DNA of 64,000 bases, from assembly GCF_000429365.1 (NCBI RefSeq), contig NZ_AUBS01000017.1, positions 26,863 through 90,862 on the forward strand, given 5' to 3'. How positions within the stretch are numbered: the first letter of the stretch is position 1; each line of letters begins with the position of its first letter. This DNA comes from Pseudodonghicola xiamenensis DSM 18339 (GTDB lineage: Bacteria; Pseudomonadota; Alphaproteobacteria; Rhodobacterales; Rhodobacteraceae). Below are positions 19,457 through 29,377 of this stretch, one piece after another. The notes under the pieces are model-generated. The model had not been told where the DNA came from and did not search any database. It saw nothing but the letters and a program-made list of their open reading frames with translations. The position numbers were made by a program, and so were the translations under genes.

Positions 19457-21232
19457 TTAGCTTCGGTAATCACGCAGAACGGATGTCGCGATCGCGTCCC
19501 GTGTCAGTACACCAATGACATTTTCCGCACGCGGGATCGCCTTTTCCGGGATGACAAGCAGCGCCGCGTGATTACGGTCTGCCATCTGCGTCATCGCACC
19601 GCGCAGGAAGCTCGTCTCCTGGGCAAAGCCGACCGGTTTGATGATCGGACCGTGGCGCTTGGTCGGATCCTCCGGATGCACCCGGACAACCCCCACCACA
19701 TGGCGCCCTTCGGTCACTACCGCATAGACGCGCTCTTCGCCAAGATCCGTATCCACCACGCCGCTGGGACCAAGGTCCGATTTTTCCAAGATCCCCACGG
19801 CAGGCGCCATCAGATCGCGAATGCGCCGGATCGAGAAGCTGTGCGAGCGGCTTTCACGCGGGATATGATGCCCCCGACGGCTCAGCTTGGTGGTATAGAT
19901 ATCATCCTCCGTCAAACGGCGGCGCACCCCGACGGCACAGACCACGGCGATGATCGCGGCGACGGTGATGGTGTAATCCCCCGTCATCTCGAACAGCATC
20001 ATGATCGAGGTGATCGCGCCCCCGGTCGAGGCCCCTACAATCCCGGCCATGCCGATCAGGGCGAAAGTGACCGAATGGAAGCCCAGATGCGGGAACATCA
20101 GATCAAGCGCCCCGCCAAAGGCCCCGCCAAGCATGGCCCCCAGGAACAAGGAGGGAGAAAACACCCCGCCCGAGGCACCGGCACCGAGAGATACCGAGGT
20201 GGCGATCATCTTCAGCACGAAGAGCAGCAGCAGAAAGCCCGGGGCGGCAAGCTGGCCGGTCAGCACGGCCTCAATCGACGCATAGCCGACGCTCTCGGTA
20301 TGATATTGGCCAGTGGTCAGCAGCAGCACATAGAACAGGATGCCCAGCGACAGCATCCCGATGGCGTTCTTCAGATAGGGGTTGATCTTCCAGTCGTCGA
20401 ACAGATCTTCGGTCCGGTACAGGACCTTGATGAACAGCCAGGATGCCAGGCCCGCCAACAGGCCGAAGATCACGTAAAGCGGCAGCATATCGACGGACAG
20501 CGGCACGAACAGGTCAGGACGGTTATGCGCCGCGACCAGGAACGCCGGTTCGATCCCGAAAGCCAACCGCCCCACATAGGTCGCCGTACCGGTCGCCAGC
20601 ACCACCGGCAACAGCGTGCGCGCGCTGAATTCCGGCAACATCAGCTCCACTGCGAAAAGAACCGCGCCCAGCGGCGTGTTGAACGTCGCCGCGATCCCGG
20701 CACCGGCACCCGCGGCCACCATGGTGATCACCTGCCAGCTACGCAGGTTGAACATCCGCCCGAGCACTGAACCGATACCTGACCCGATCTGGATGATCGG
20801 CCCCTCGCGCCCGACCGAGGCGCCCGATCCGATCGACATCGCCGATGCCAGCGACTTGATCAGAACCACCTGCGGCCGAATATATCCGTTCCGGTAGTAG
20901 ATCGCATTCATCACCTCAGGCACGCCGTGGCCCTTGGCTTCGGGCGCGAAGCGCCGCACCAGCCATAAAACAATGGCGCCACCTACCACCGGCGCCAGAA
21001 TGACCAGCGCACCATAGGGGGCCGGCGAGGTCGGAACGTTGGCATCGTAGTCGAAGGAGAAGATGCCGAGGAAAAAGAAATTGTGGATGACCGAAATGAG
21101 GTAGCGCAGCGCAATCGCACCTAGCCCGGTGACGATCCCAATGCCTATGGCGATCATGCTCAGCGCAATAATCGAGACGTTGCGGCTATCGGAGGGCGGG
21201 TTTGCGGGGTCGCTTGTTGTTGTATCGGTCAT
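19457..21232 (-). CDS. ClC family chloride channel/antiporter with CBS domains
   Basis: A 591-residue inner-membrane protein of the ClC family. Selectivity-filter motifs are present: GSGASVGREGP at about 135-145 with the gating Glu, and GAGASGGVFSPSLFLGA further on. A cytoplasmic C-terminal region (about 470-585) looks like a pair of CBS domains. By eye, the position of the internal proton glutamate of E. coli ClC (second Glu in FIIEEM) is Leu here (FAVELM). The protein may therefore be a channel or differ in proton coupling; this is inference. It stands alone and is divergent from the small membrane-protein gene at 21408. Confidence 0.88.
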   Translation of the reverse strand: MTDTTTSDPANPPSDSRNVSIIALSMIAIGIGIVTGLGAIALRYLISVIHNFFFLGIFSFDYDANVPTSPAPYGALVILAPVVGGAIVLWLVRRFAPEAKGHGVPEVMNAIYYRNGYIRPQVVLIKSLASAMSIGSGASVGREGPIIQIGSGIGSVLGRMFNLRSWQVITMVAAGAGAGIAATFNTPLGAVLFAVELMLPEFSARTLLPVVLATGTATYVGRLAFGIEPAFLVAAHNRPDLFVPLSVDMLPLYVIFGLLAGLASWLFIKVLYRTEDLFDDWKINPYLKNAIGMLSLGILFYVLLLTTGQYHTESVGYASIEAVLTGQLAAPGFLLLLFVLKMIATSVSLGAGASGGVFSPSLFLGAMLGGAFGGALDLMFPHLGFHSVTFALIGMAGIVGASTGGAITSIMMLFEMTGDYTITVAAIIAVVCAVGVRRRLTEDDIYTTKLSRRGHHIPRESRSHSFSIRRIRDLMAPAVGILEKSDLGPSGVVDTDLGEERVYAVVTEGRHVVGVVRVHPEDPTKRHGPIIKPVGFAQETSFLRGAMTQMADRNHAALLVIPEKAIPRAENVIGVLTRDAIATSVLRDYRS

Positions 21233-21407
21233 CTTTGATGTGCAGCAATTGTGGAGTCCGGCGGCGAGGACTATAGAGTCGGCGCAAGCCGCCCGAACCC
21301 GGGATGGCTCGGACGCCCCCAGCTACGCCTCTGCGCTGGATATTGCAAAGCGGAACCGGGGCAAAAGATACCAAATATCACGCTTTTTTGGCGGAAAGGA
21401 CTTGAAA

Positions 21408-21968
21408 ATGGCGACCTCGAGACAATGGCGGAACTACCGGCCCAGCCGGGGGGAGCTTCTGGTCTACGGTGTGTCTCTGGTGGCCATCGCGATCTATTTC
21501 GCAGTCCTGCATGATCTCAACGGCCGGGCCGAGAGCTATTTCAAGGATCTTCGGGTTTCCAACCCCGAGCTCTATCTCACCCAGATCCGCGAGAGCCGCA
21601 GCTTCCCGGTCTACCTCGATGAATATCGAACCATGCGGGGCTATGACAGCTTCAAGCCTGCTGCCCCGAGCTTTCTGGTTGGCCGCTGGACCATGCAACC
21701 TGAACCGCTTCGGCTGAATCCCGGCACGACACCGGCGGATTGCGCCCATCCGATCACCTTCGACTACGGCATCCTTCTGATGCTTGAATCCAGCAGCGAA
21801 GCCTTCCGCGTGTCCTACAGTATCGAGGGCCAGAAAGTGCTGGTGAAAGAGGCAGGGTTGAATACCTTCCCTGTCGATCTGGTCAGCTATGGCGCCCGGC
21901 TCGACCATCTGGAATTCACGCCTCCGGGCGCGACGGAAAAGGTCTATGCTTATGAATGCGCACGCTGA
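21408..21968 (+). CDS. Hypothetical single-pass membrane protein
   Basis: A 186-residue protein of unknown function. I place the start at 21408 (MATSRQWRNYRPSRGE), preceded by ggaaagga. One transmembrane helix (about 17-36, LLVYGVSLVAIAIYFAVLHD) follows a short basic cytoplasmic tail. The rest would be periplasmic, with two Cys (DCAHP and ECAR) near the C-terminal half. No recognised domain is seen. It lies between the divergent clc gene and the convergent recN gene. Confidence 0.65.
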   Translation: MATSRQWRNYRPSRGELLVYGVSLVAIAIYFAVLHDLNGRAESYFKDLRVSNPELYLTQIRESRSFPVYLDEYRTMRGYDSFKPAAPSFLVGRWTMQPEPLRLNPGTTPADCAHPITFDYGILLMLESSSEAFRVSYSIEGQKVLVKEAGLNTFPVDLVSYGARLDHLEFTPPGATEKVYAYECAR

Positions 21969-22075
21969 TCCGGGCGCGCATTCGTAACGGATAGCCGTCA
22001 AGTCAGGCCCGGCAGGGCCTCGCGCCCTGCTCTGCCGCCTGAGATCGATACATGCCTAGGAAAATCACCGGGCCG

Positions 22076-23719
22076 TTATCCTGCCAGCAGTGCACGGGCG
22101 GCGGCGCGGGCTTCGTCGGTGATGCTGTCGCCGGCGACCATACGGGCGATCTCATCCACCCGCTCGGACGGTTCCAGCGGCGTCACGGTCGACAATGTCA
22201 TCCCCTCGCTCACCCGTTTCTGCACCCGCCAGTGATGCGCCCCGCGGGCGGCCACCTGCGGCGAATGGGTGACGACCAGAACCTGACCGCCCTGCGCCAG
22301 CGCCGCCAGCCGACGGCCCACCGCATCGGCGGTGGCCCCGCCGACTCCACGGTCGATTTCGTCGAAGATCATGGTGACGCCGCTGTCGCTGCCCCGCAGG
22401 CAGACCTTGAGTGCCAATAGAAAGCGGCTGAGCTCCCCGCCGGAGGCGATCTTGTTCAGCGGCCCCGCCGGAGCGCCCGGGTTGGTGGCAACCGTGAAGG
22501 CCACCGCGTCAGTCCCTTCGGGGCCAGCCTCTGCCTGGGTGATCAGTGTCTCGAAGACGGCGCGCTCCATCTTGAGCGGCGCAAGCTCCGCCATCACTGC
22601 CTTGTCGAGCCGCCCTGCGGCCTCGGCCCGCGCAGCGGATAGCTGGGCGGCAGCGGCATCATAGGCCAGCTCTGCCGCTTTCAACGTCGCGCGGCGATCT
22701 TCCAGATCATGCTCTCCCGCGTCCAGGGTCGCCAGACGGTCCCGCAGCGTCCCGGCGAAATCGCCCAAATCGTCGGGCTGTACCCCATGCTTGCGGGCAA
22801 GCGCGCGGATCGCGAACAACCGCTCCTCTGCCTGCTCCAGCTCTGAAGGGTTGAACTCCAGTGCTTCAAGACAGCGCTCCACCCCGTCCTGCGCCTCACC
22901 CAGTTCGATCATCGCCCGGCCAAGGGCGGCAAGCGGGGCCTCCAGCGCGTGGCCGGCATCGACGGCGACACCATCGAGCCAGCGCAGCGCCTCGCCCATC
23001 GCCCCCTCGGCCCCCTCATGCCCCAGCAGCGCGAACGCCCGCGCCACATCATCGCGAATACGTTCCGCGCCCTGCATCTGACGGCGTCGGGCGTCGAGCT
23101 CGGCATCCTCCCCCGGCTGCGGATCGAGCTTGTCGAGTTCGGCCACCGCGTGGCGCAGGAATTCCTCTTCCTCGCGCACGGCATCGAGCATGGCCTGGGT
23201 TTCCGCCACCGCCTTGCGCGCGGATTGAAGCCCGCGCCAGGCGCCGCGCACCTCGGTCCCGTCTAGGCCCGCAAATGTATCCAGCATGGCGCGATGCGCA
23301 CGCGGGTTCAGCAGCCCCCGATCATCCTGCTGGCCATGCAATTCGACCAGAGTATCGGACAGCGCGCGCAGAACCTCGCCGGAACAGCGGCGGTCGTTGA
23401 CCCAGGCGGTCTTGCGCCCATCGGCGGTATTGACCCGGCGCAGGATCAGTTCCTCTCCGCCCGGAAGCCCAGCGTCTTCCAGCACGCGATGCGCCGCATG
23501 GCCTGTCGGCAGGTCGAAGGTGGCGACAACCTCACCCTGGGCCGCCCCCTGACGCACCAATTCAGCCCGGCCGCGCCAACCCAGCACGAAGCCCAGCGAA
23601 TCGAGCAGGATGGATTTCCCCGCCCCCGTCTCGCCGGTCAGCACATTGAGACCCGGCTGGAAGCTCAGCTCCAGCCGGTCAATGATCAGCAAATCGTGGA
23701 CATCAAGCGAACGCAGCAT
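22076..23719 (-). CDS. recN: DNA repair protein RecN
   Basis: SMC-like ATPase for double-strand break repair. The 547-residue protein begins MLRSLDVHDLLIIDRLEL, has a Walker A motif GETGAGKS at about 29-36, a long central coiled coil (about 150-370), and the C-terminal ABC signature ASGGELSRFLLALK with Walker B MIFDEIDRGVGG. The length is normal. It is the last gene of the minus-strand run ftsZ-lpxC-bamD-recN, a standard alphaproteobacterial order, starting 30 bp after bamD. No LexA box was recognised by eye in that gap. Confidence 0.96.
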   Translation of the reverse strand: MLRSLDVHDLLIIDRLELSFQPGLNVLTGETGAGKSILLDSLGFVLGWRGRAELVRQGAAQGEVVATFDLPTGHAAHRVLEDAGLPGGEELILRRVNTADGRKTAWVNDRRCSGEVLRALSDTLVELHGQQDDRGLLNPRAHRAMLDTFAGLDGTEVRGAWRGLQSARKAVAETQAMLDAVREEEEFLRHAVAELDKLDPQPGEDAELDARRRQMQGAERIRDDVARAFALLGHEGAEGAMGEALRWLDGVAVDAGHALEAPLAALGRAMIELGEAQDGVERCLEALEFNPSELEQAEERLFAIRALARKHGVQPDDLGDFAGTLRDRLATLDAGEHDLEDRRATLKAAELAYDAAAAQLSAARAEAAGRLDKAVMAELAPLKMERAVFETLITQAEAGPEGTDAVAFTVATNPGAPAGPLNKIASGGELSRFLLALKVCLRGSDSGVTMIFDEIDRGVGGATADAVGRRLAALAQGGQVLVVTHSPQVAARGAHHWRVQKRVSEGMTLSTVTPLEPSERVDEIARMVAGDSITDEARAAARALLAG

Positions 23720-23749
23720 GACCCCAGCCCCGCTCTGACAGCTCTGAGA

Positions 23750-24598
23750 TCAGAGCCATTTCCCCTGAACCGACTGGCGGTAAATCTGGCTGAGCCAGCT
23801 GTTGCCCTTGCTCTTGAGTTTCAGCCCCTGCGACGTCAGCAGCTTATAGCTGTCCTGATACCATTCCGACGATTGATAGTTGTATCCCAGGATGGCCCCG
23901 GCGGTCTGCGCCTCGTCGGTCAACCCCAGCGACAGATAGGCCTCGACCAGACGGTGCAGCGCTTCGGCGGTATGGCTGGTGGTCTGGAACTGCTCCACCA
24001 CCACACGGAATCGGTTGATCGCCGCGCCATATTGCTTGTGCTTCAGATAGTAGCGACCGATTTCCATTTCCTTCGCCGCCAGATGGTCGAAGGCAAGATC
24101 GAATTTCATCATCGCCGAGGTGGCATATTCGCTATCCGGATAGACCTCGATCAGCGTCCTGAGCGCCTGCAACGCCTGGAAGGTCAGCCCTTGGTCGCGA
24201 CCGACTTCGTCAATCTGGTCGTAATAGCTGAGCGCCAGAAGATATTGCGCATAGGCCGCATCCTCATCCGTCGGGTAGAAGTCGATATACCGCTGCGCCG
24301 CGGCACGGCTTTCTTCGTAATCCTGGCCCTGATGGAACGAGAACGCCTGCATGATCAGCGCCCGCTTGGCCCAGTTCGAATAGGGATAAAGCCGCTCGAC
24401 CTCAGAAAAGTAATAGGCCGCATCGCTCGGCCGCTTGCGCGACAGTTCGAACTCACCCCGCTGGAAAATCTGCTCGGGGGTATAGCCATCAAGCTTTTGT
24501 GACTTATCAACCGGTCCGGTTCCGCATGCCGCCAACAGCGCCATCAGAATGAATGCCCCGATGGTTCTTGCCCACGACATGCCGATCATGCTTGCCAA
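23750..24598 (-). CDS. bamD: Outer membrane assembly lipoprotein BamD
   Basis: Essential lipoprotein of the BAM complex, which inserts beta-barrel proteins into the outer membrane. The 282-residue protein (279 if the third Met start is used) has a lipoprotein signal with lipobox LLAAC near residues 21-25. A series of TPR-like helical repeats follows, with the conserved family start YTPEQIFQRGEFEL and the segment YPYSNWAKRALIMQA. The length is typical. It lies between lpxC and recN on the same strand. Confidence 0.93.
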   Translation of the reverse strand: MASMIGMSWARTIGAFILMALLAACGTGPVDKSQKLDGYTPEQIFQRGEFELSRKRPSDAAYYFSEVERLYPYSNWAKRALIMQAFSFHQGQDYEESRAAAQRYIDFYPTDEDAAYAQYLLALSYYDQIDEVGRDQGLTFQALQALRTLIEVYPDSEYATSAMMKFDLAFDHLAAKEMEIGRYYLKHKQYGAAINRFRVVVEQFQTTSHTAEALHRLVEAYLSLGLTDEAQTAGAILGYNYQSSEWYQDSYKLLTSQGLKLKSKGNSWLSQIYRQSVQGKWL

Positions 24599-24727
24599 CC
24601 CTCATCGTCCTTGTCAGGCGGATCGCCTGTTTGCGCCTCGGTCTAGCACAGAAATTTCCGGTGCAAAACGTCTTAAACGCCGATCACGCGACGGCGCCGA
24701 CCGGTTCCCTCCCGCGCGACCGGCGGT

Positions 24728-25684
24728 TCAGGCAACTTGGGGAATTTCGTCCAATACCAAGCCATTGCCCGGCAGGCGGGCTGCGGTTTCGGCATCGCAG
24801 AGCAGCGGATGCACGGCACCGGGGGTGGCGAAAAGCTTGCGCAAAAGCTGGTTGGTCAGCGTGTGACCCGCACGATAGCCGGTGTAATGGCCCAAGATCA
24901 CGCCGCCAGCCAATGCCAGATCGCCCATCGCGTCCAGCATCTTGTGGCGCACCGCCTCATCCGGATGGCGCAGCCCGCCCGGGGTCAGCACCCGGTCGCC
25001 ATCGACGACCACAGCGTTGTCGAGCGTACCGCCAAGCGCCAGCCCTTGCTTCTGCATCGCCTCGACATCGGCAAAACGGCAGAAGGTGCGGCTGTCACAC
25101 AGCTCCCGAACGAAAGCGCCGTTCCCCATGTCGAGCGTCTTGCTCTGCCGGCCAATCGCCTGATCGGCGAAGTCGATGGAGAAATCTATGGTCAACCGGT
25201 CTGCCGGCGCCAGGGAGGCATGGGCCCCGTTATGTTCGACCGACACCGTTTCCAGCACCTGATAGGCCAGAACCGGCGACAATTGCCGACGCAGGCCGCG
25301 CGCCATGATACCGCGCACGAAGGGGGCAGAAGAACCGTCCATGATCGGAACCTCGGGCCCGTCGATCTCGATCAGAGCGTTATGCACGCCGCAACCGGCC
25401 AGCGCAGCCATCACATGTTCGACAGTAGAAACCGACACACCGGCGGCATTGACCAACCGGGTGCACAACGGTGTCTGCTCGGCCACATCGTAAAGGGCCG
25501 GAACCATCCGATCGCCCAACGAGATGTCCGTCCGCTTGAACCAGATGCCGTAGCCCGCCGCCGCTGGGCGGATCACCAATGTGGTGGGGGCGCCGGAATG
25601 CAATCCGACCCCTTTGAACGTCACCGCGGCTCTCAGCGTATGTTGCAAATTCGGCCTCTTACCGTCGTTTCCAAGGCGCCGCAC
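24728..25684 (-). CDS. lpxC: UDP-3-O-acyl-N-acetylglucosamine deacetylase
   Basis: Zinc hydrolase for the first committed step of lipid A synthesis. The 318-residue protein has the N-terminal motif VGLHSGAP (about 26-33), the zinc His in STVEHVMAAL (His near 90), and the second metal site in RHKMLDAMGDLALAGG. The catalytic His is in YRAGHTLTNQLL. Everything expected for an active enzyme is present. It follows ftsZ after a terminator, so it probably has its own promoter in the 197-bp gap. Confidence 0.95.
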   Translation of the reverse strand: MRRLGNDGKRPNLQHTLRAAVTFKGVGLHSGAPTTLVIRPAAAGYGIWFKRTDISLGDRMVPALYDVAEQTPLCTRLVNAAGVSVSTVEHVMAALAGCGVHNALIEIDGPEVPIMDGSSAPFVRGIMARGLRRQLSPVLAYQVLETVSVEHNGAHASLAPADRLTIDFSIDFADQAIGRQSKTLDMGNGAFVRELCDSRTFCRFADVEAMQKQGLALGGTLDNAVVVDGDRVLTPGGLRHPDEAVRHKMLDAMGDLALAGGVILGHYTGYRAGHTLTNQLLRKLFATPGAVHPLLCDAETAARLPGNGLVLDEIPQVA

Positions 25685-25839
25685 AAACCAAAGAGGAGCA
25701 GCGGGCCTTCTGTTGCATTCGAAGTAGTCAGCCCCTCCGAAAGGCTCAACTCAATCTTTGTAACCGAATGAAACATCGCAGGACGCGGTCGGCGGGGCGC
25801 CGCTCAACCACGCGCAATTCACTGAATACAAAAAGAAAA

Positions 25840-25860
25840 AGGCCGCCCGAAAGCGGCCTC
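25840..25860 (-). terminator. Terminator after ftsZ
   Basis: A 7-bp stem (AGGCCGC with GCGGCCT) read from the minus strand and followed by a T-rich tail of more than ten bases (TTTTTCTTTTT). It begins about 20 bp after the ftsZ stop. Confidence 0.85.
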
Positions 25861-25881
25861 TCTGAAAACAATTTGACTAAC

Positions 25882-27561
25882 TCAGTTGGCTTGACGGCGC
25901 AGGAAAGCCGGGATTTCGATCCGGTCCTGTTCCTGCTCGGGTTCGGCTGCCGGTTGTGCTGCCGCCGCCTCGCTACGACGCATCTGCGGTTGCGCCCGCA
26001 TTTGCGGTTGCGGAGCCGGAGCCGGCTGGGCCGGGGTATCCGGCGCATGGCCGGTCATCCGGTCGATCAGCCGGTTGAAGCCAAAGCCGCGACGCTCCTG
26101 GGCCGGGGCCGGAGCGGGAGCCGCCGCCGGCTGCCGCCGTTGCTGCTGCGTCCCCTGCTGCGGCGCGGATGGCACCTTGCGTGCGGCGGCATGCAGGCGC
26201 GCCAGCGCCTCGGGCGAAGGCGTACCGGGCGCAGGGGCCTTGGGTGCGACGAAGCTATCCACCTCGGTTTCCTCGTAATCGCCCCGCGGCTGGAACGCCG
26301 GCTGCGTCGGACGATAGGCCGGCGGCGGCAGGCCGTCGTCTTCGTCGATCACCGGCTGCTGGCCATAGTCGTCACGATAGGCCCCAGCCTGGTCGTCCAG
26401 ACCTTCGAACAGGCTCGGCTCAGGCTCAGACGCCACGGCGGCGGCCGGAGCGGTCTGTTCGGGCTCGGCGACGGGGGCGCTTGCGGCAACCGACATTTCC
26501 GGTTCATGCGACGCACTGGTTTCCTCGGCAGCCACCTTCTGCTTGAGCGGCTGCGACAGCGGCCGACGCGGCACCGGCACTTCGCTGTGTGCCTCGGAGG
26601 CGTCGATCCCGGTCGCCACGACCGAAACCCGCATCGCCCCTTCCATGTTGGTATCGAGCGTCGAGCCAACGATGATATTCGCTTCCGGGTCCACTTCCTC
26701 GCGGATACGGTTTGCGGCCTCGTCCAGTTCGAACAGGGTCAGGTCGTGACTGCCGGTGATGTTGATCAGAACGCCCTTGGCGCCCTTCAGGCTGATTTCG
26801 TCCAGCAGCGGGTTGGCGATCGCCTTTTCGGCAGCCTGGATCGCGCGATCCTCGCCTTCCCCTTCGCCGGTGCCCATCATCGCCTTGCCCATCTCGTCCA
26901 TCACCGAGCGGACATCGGCAAAATCGAGGTTGATCAGGCCCGGGCGCACCATCAGGTCGGAGATCCCTTTCACGCCCTGATAGAGCACATTGTCGGCCAT
27001 CGAGAAGGCTTCGGTGAAGGTGGTCTTTTCATTCGCCAGGCGGAACAGGTTCTGGTTCGGAATGATGATCAGCGTATCAACGACCTTCTGCAGCGCCTCG
27101 ACGCCATCCTCGGCCTGGCGCATGCGCTTGCCGCCCTCGAACTGGAACGGCTTGGTGACCACACCGACGGTCAGCACGCCCAGCTCCCGCGCGGCCTGCG
27201 CGATGATCGGCGCCGCCCCGGTGCCGGTGCCGCCGCCCATGCCGGCGGTGATAAAGCACATGTGGGACCCGGCCAGGTGATCGACGATCTGTTCGATGCT
27301 TTCCTCGGCAGCGGCGGCGCCAACCGTGGCGCGGGCACCGGCGCCCAGTCCTTCGGTGACCTTCACGCCAAGCTGCACCCGGTTCGGAGACAGGCTTTGC
27401 TGCAAGGCCTGAGCGTCAGTGTTCGCAACAACGAACTCGACCCCCTCAAGCTGCTTCTCAATCATGTTGTTGACTGCGTTGCCGCCCGCCCCGCCGACGC
27501 CGAAAACGGTGATCCGCGGCTTCAGTTCTTCCTGGCCGGGCATCGAAAGATTCAATGTCAT
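25882..27561 (-). CDS. ftsZ: Cell division protein FtsZ
   Basis: Tubulin-like GTPase that forms the division ring. The 559-residue protein has the GTP-binding motif [10 protein letters not shown] at about 109-118 and [15 protein letters not shown] T7 loop sequence ([15 protein letters not shown]). A long, Pro/Ala/Gln-rich linker (about 335-545) ends in the partner-binding peptide [12 protein letters not shown]. The long linker is typical of alphaproteobacteria and explains the length. The gap to ftsA is 475 bp, so ftsZ probably also has its own promoters. Confidence 0.97.
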   Translation of the reverse strand: MTLNLSMPGQEELKPRITVFGVGGAGGNAVNNMIEKQLEGVEFVVANTDAQALQQSLSPNRVQLGVKVTEGLGAGARATVGAAAAEESIEQIVDHLAGSHMCFITAGMGGGTGTGAAPIIAQAARELGVLTVGVVTKPFQFEGGKRMRQAEDGVEALQKVVDTLIIIPNQNLFRLANEKTTFTEAFSMADNVLYQGVKGISDLMVRPGLINLDFADVRSVMDEMGKAMMGTGEGEGEDRAIQAAEKAIANPLLDEISLKGAKGVLINITGSHDLTLFELDEAANRIREEVDPEANIIVGSTLDTNMEGAMRVSVVATGIDASEAHSEVPVPRRPLSQPLKQKVAAEETSASHEPEMSVAASAPVAEPEQTAPAAAVASEPEPSLFEGLDDQAGAYRDDYGQQPVIDEDDGLPPPAYRPTQPAFQPRGDYEETEVDSFVAPKAPAPGTPSPEALARLHAAARKVPSAPQQGTQQQRRQPAAAPAPAPAQERRGFGFNRLIDRMTGHAPDTPAQPAPAPQPQMRAQPQMRRSEAAAAQPAAEPEQEQDRIEIPAFLRRQAN

Positions 27562-28036
27562 TAGTACTGTCCGCCTGTGCTGATCCGGGCCGATTCACGG
27601 CCTTGTTCTGCCTATCAGTTCCAATAAATAAAGGACTGTGACGGAAACGTCACGCAAAAACTGGGATTCCCCCACGAAATAAGGGGCAAAATCCATCGTT
27701 TTGCGCGGCATCTTGCCGGTATCTACCGAATATCGGCGCTTACTCAACTCTGAACACAACATAGCCGACCGCACGGATGGAACCGAACCATCCGCGACGA
27801 CAGGTTTCGCAATCTCTTTCGAAGACCCTGCCCGGCCTCAGACCGCCACCTCCACTGCCGGGAGGTTTGGACGGTTCAGATAGCTTATCCTGTCAAACGG
27901 CCGACGTCATCCGGAAAGACCCTCGGCTCACAAAGTTTTCACGGCCCCGTCTGATACCTTGCCGCGACTTCGGCCCCCCCCCCCCCCTTCTACAGGAGGG
28001 GCGGGCACCAAAATCCATCACGGAATTCGGACCGCA
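27562..28036. other. ftsA-ftsZ intergenic region with C14 tract
   Basis: This 475-bp gap likely holds ftsZ promoters (AT-richer part at about 27610-27680). It contains a run of 14 cytosines at 27974-27987, followed by a short C/G inverted repeat (CCCCTTC and GGAGGGG). No gene is seen. Confidence 0.6.
27974..27987. repeat. Homopolymer C14
   Basis: Fourteen consecutive C on the plus strand, read directly, lying about 50 bp downstream of the ftsA stop and 410 bp upstream of ftsZ. Confidence 0.9.
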
Positions 28037-29374
28037 TCACCAATTGTCGCGAAACCACTTCACCGCACGCCGGAAGCTGCGAGCCGGATAGCGATCGACC
28101 GGCACCTCGAAATCCCACCACTCGTCCTGGGGATTGGCCGCGAAAAGGCTCAGCCCCACCGATCCGGCAAACCCCGGACCGGTCGCCGACTGCGGCAGCC
28201 CATGTACCCTGAGCGGACGCCCCAAGCGCACCTGCTGCCCCAAGATGCGCGTCGCCAAGCCGTCGAGTCCCATGATCTGGCTCGTCCCGCCGGTCAGCAC
28301 GATCTGCTGGCTCGGCAGATACTCGAAGCCCGCAGCATCCAGCCGCGCACGCACCTCTTCCAGGATTTCCTCGACCCGCGGCCGCATGATGCCGATCAGC
28401 TCGGCCCGGCTGGCGGTGCGGCGATCATGTTCCCAATCGCCGGTATCGCCGCCGATGTCGATCATGTCGCGGTCATCCGCCCCGGTGGCATGCACCCCGC
28501 CGCAGAACGTCTTGATCCGCTCGGCATTCGCGGTGGGGACCCCCAGCCCCATCGAGATGTCGCTGGTGATGTGATCGCCGCCCATGCGCACGCAATCGGC
28601 ATAGATCATGTGTTTTTTCAGGAAGATCGAGATCGACGTCGTGCCGCCGCCCATATCGATGCAGGCCGCACCCAGTTCCTGCTCATCCTCGACCAGCGCC
28701 GAGATGCCGGAGACATAGGCCGAAGAGGCGATGCCGGCCAGTTCGAGATCGCAGCGCTTGATGCAATGGACCAGATTCTGGATCGCGGTGGCATCGACCG
28801 TCAGCATATGCATATCGACCGCCAGATTGTGCCCCAACTGACCACGTGGGTCGATCAGACCGGAACGATGATCAAGGGCGAAATTCACCGGCTGAGCATG
28901 CAGCACCTCGCGCCCGGCGCCGTATTCCGGCACCTCGCAAGAGGACAGCACCCGGGCAATCTCGGCCTCAGTCACCACCTGACCTTCCAGCTCGACCGTG
29001 GCATCCAACCCGTAAGATCGCGGGTTGGCCCCGGAAAAGCAGGCGATGACGTGATCGACCCGGATTTCCGCCATTTTCTGCGCCGCCTGCAGAGCCGTGC
29101 GGATCGCGCGTTCGGTCTCCTGCATGGCGGTGATCTCGCCGAACTGCACCCCGCGCGACCTAGTGGTCGCCGCCCCGATCACCCGAAACCCGCTCTGCCC
29201 CGCCAAAGACCCGATCGAGCTGTCTTCACTCAGCTTGCCGGTGCCGTCGAACCGCAGCACGAGACAGGCGATCTTGGAACTGCCGATATCGAGAATGGCG
29301 ATCACACCGCGCTGCATCGCCTGGCGTCGCATCTGCCGCATGGCCCGCTGCGATTGATAGAGATCCGTCATCAT
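28037..29374 (-). CDS. ftsA: Cell division protein FtsA
   Basis: Actin-like ATPase that tethers FtsZ to the membrane and recruits later division proteins. The 445-residue protein has phosphate-1 motif VIAILDIGSSKIACLVL (about 24-40), the SHS2/1C domain, phosphate-2 CIDMGGGTTSISIF and adenosine motif IVLTGGTSQIMGLDGL. A positively charged amphipathic C-terminus (RSFRRAVKWFRDNW) is the expected membrane-targeting helix. It starts 3 bp after ftsQ and is surely co-transcribed with it. Confidence 0.96.
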   Translation of the reverse strand: MMTDLYQSQRAMRQMRRQAMQRGVIAILDIGSSKIACLVLRFDGTGKLSEDSSIGSLAGQSGFRVIGAATTRSRGVQFGEITAMQETERAIRTALQAAQKMAEIRVDHVIACFSGANPRSYGLDATVELEGQVVTEAEIARVLSSCEVPEYGAGREVLHAQPVNFALDHRSGLIDPRGQLGHNLAVDMHMLTVDATAIQNLVHCIKRCDLELAGIASSAYVSGISALVEDEQELGAACIDMGGGTTSISIFLKKHMIYADCVRMGGDHITSDISMGLGVPTANAERIKTFCGGVHATGADDRDMIDIGGDTGDWEHDRRTASRAELIGIMRPRVEEILEEVRARLDAAGFEYLPSQQIVLTGGTSQIMGLDGLATRILGQQVRLGRPLRVHGLPQSATGPGFAGSVGLSLFAANPQDEWWDFEVPVDRYPARSFRRAVKWFRDNW

Positions 29375-29377
29375 CTG

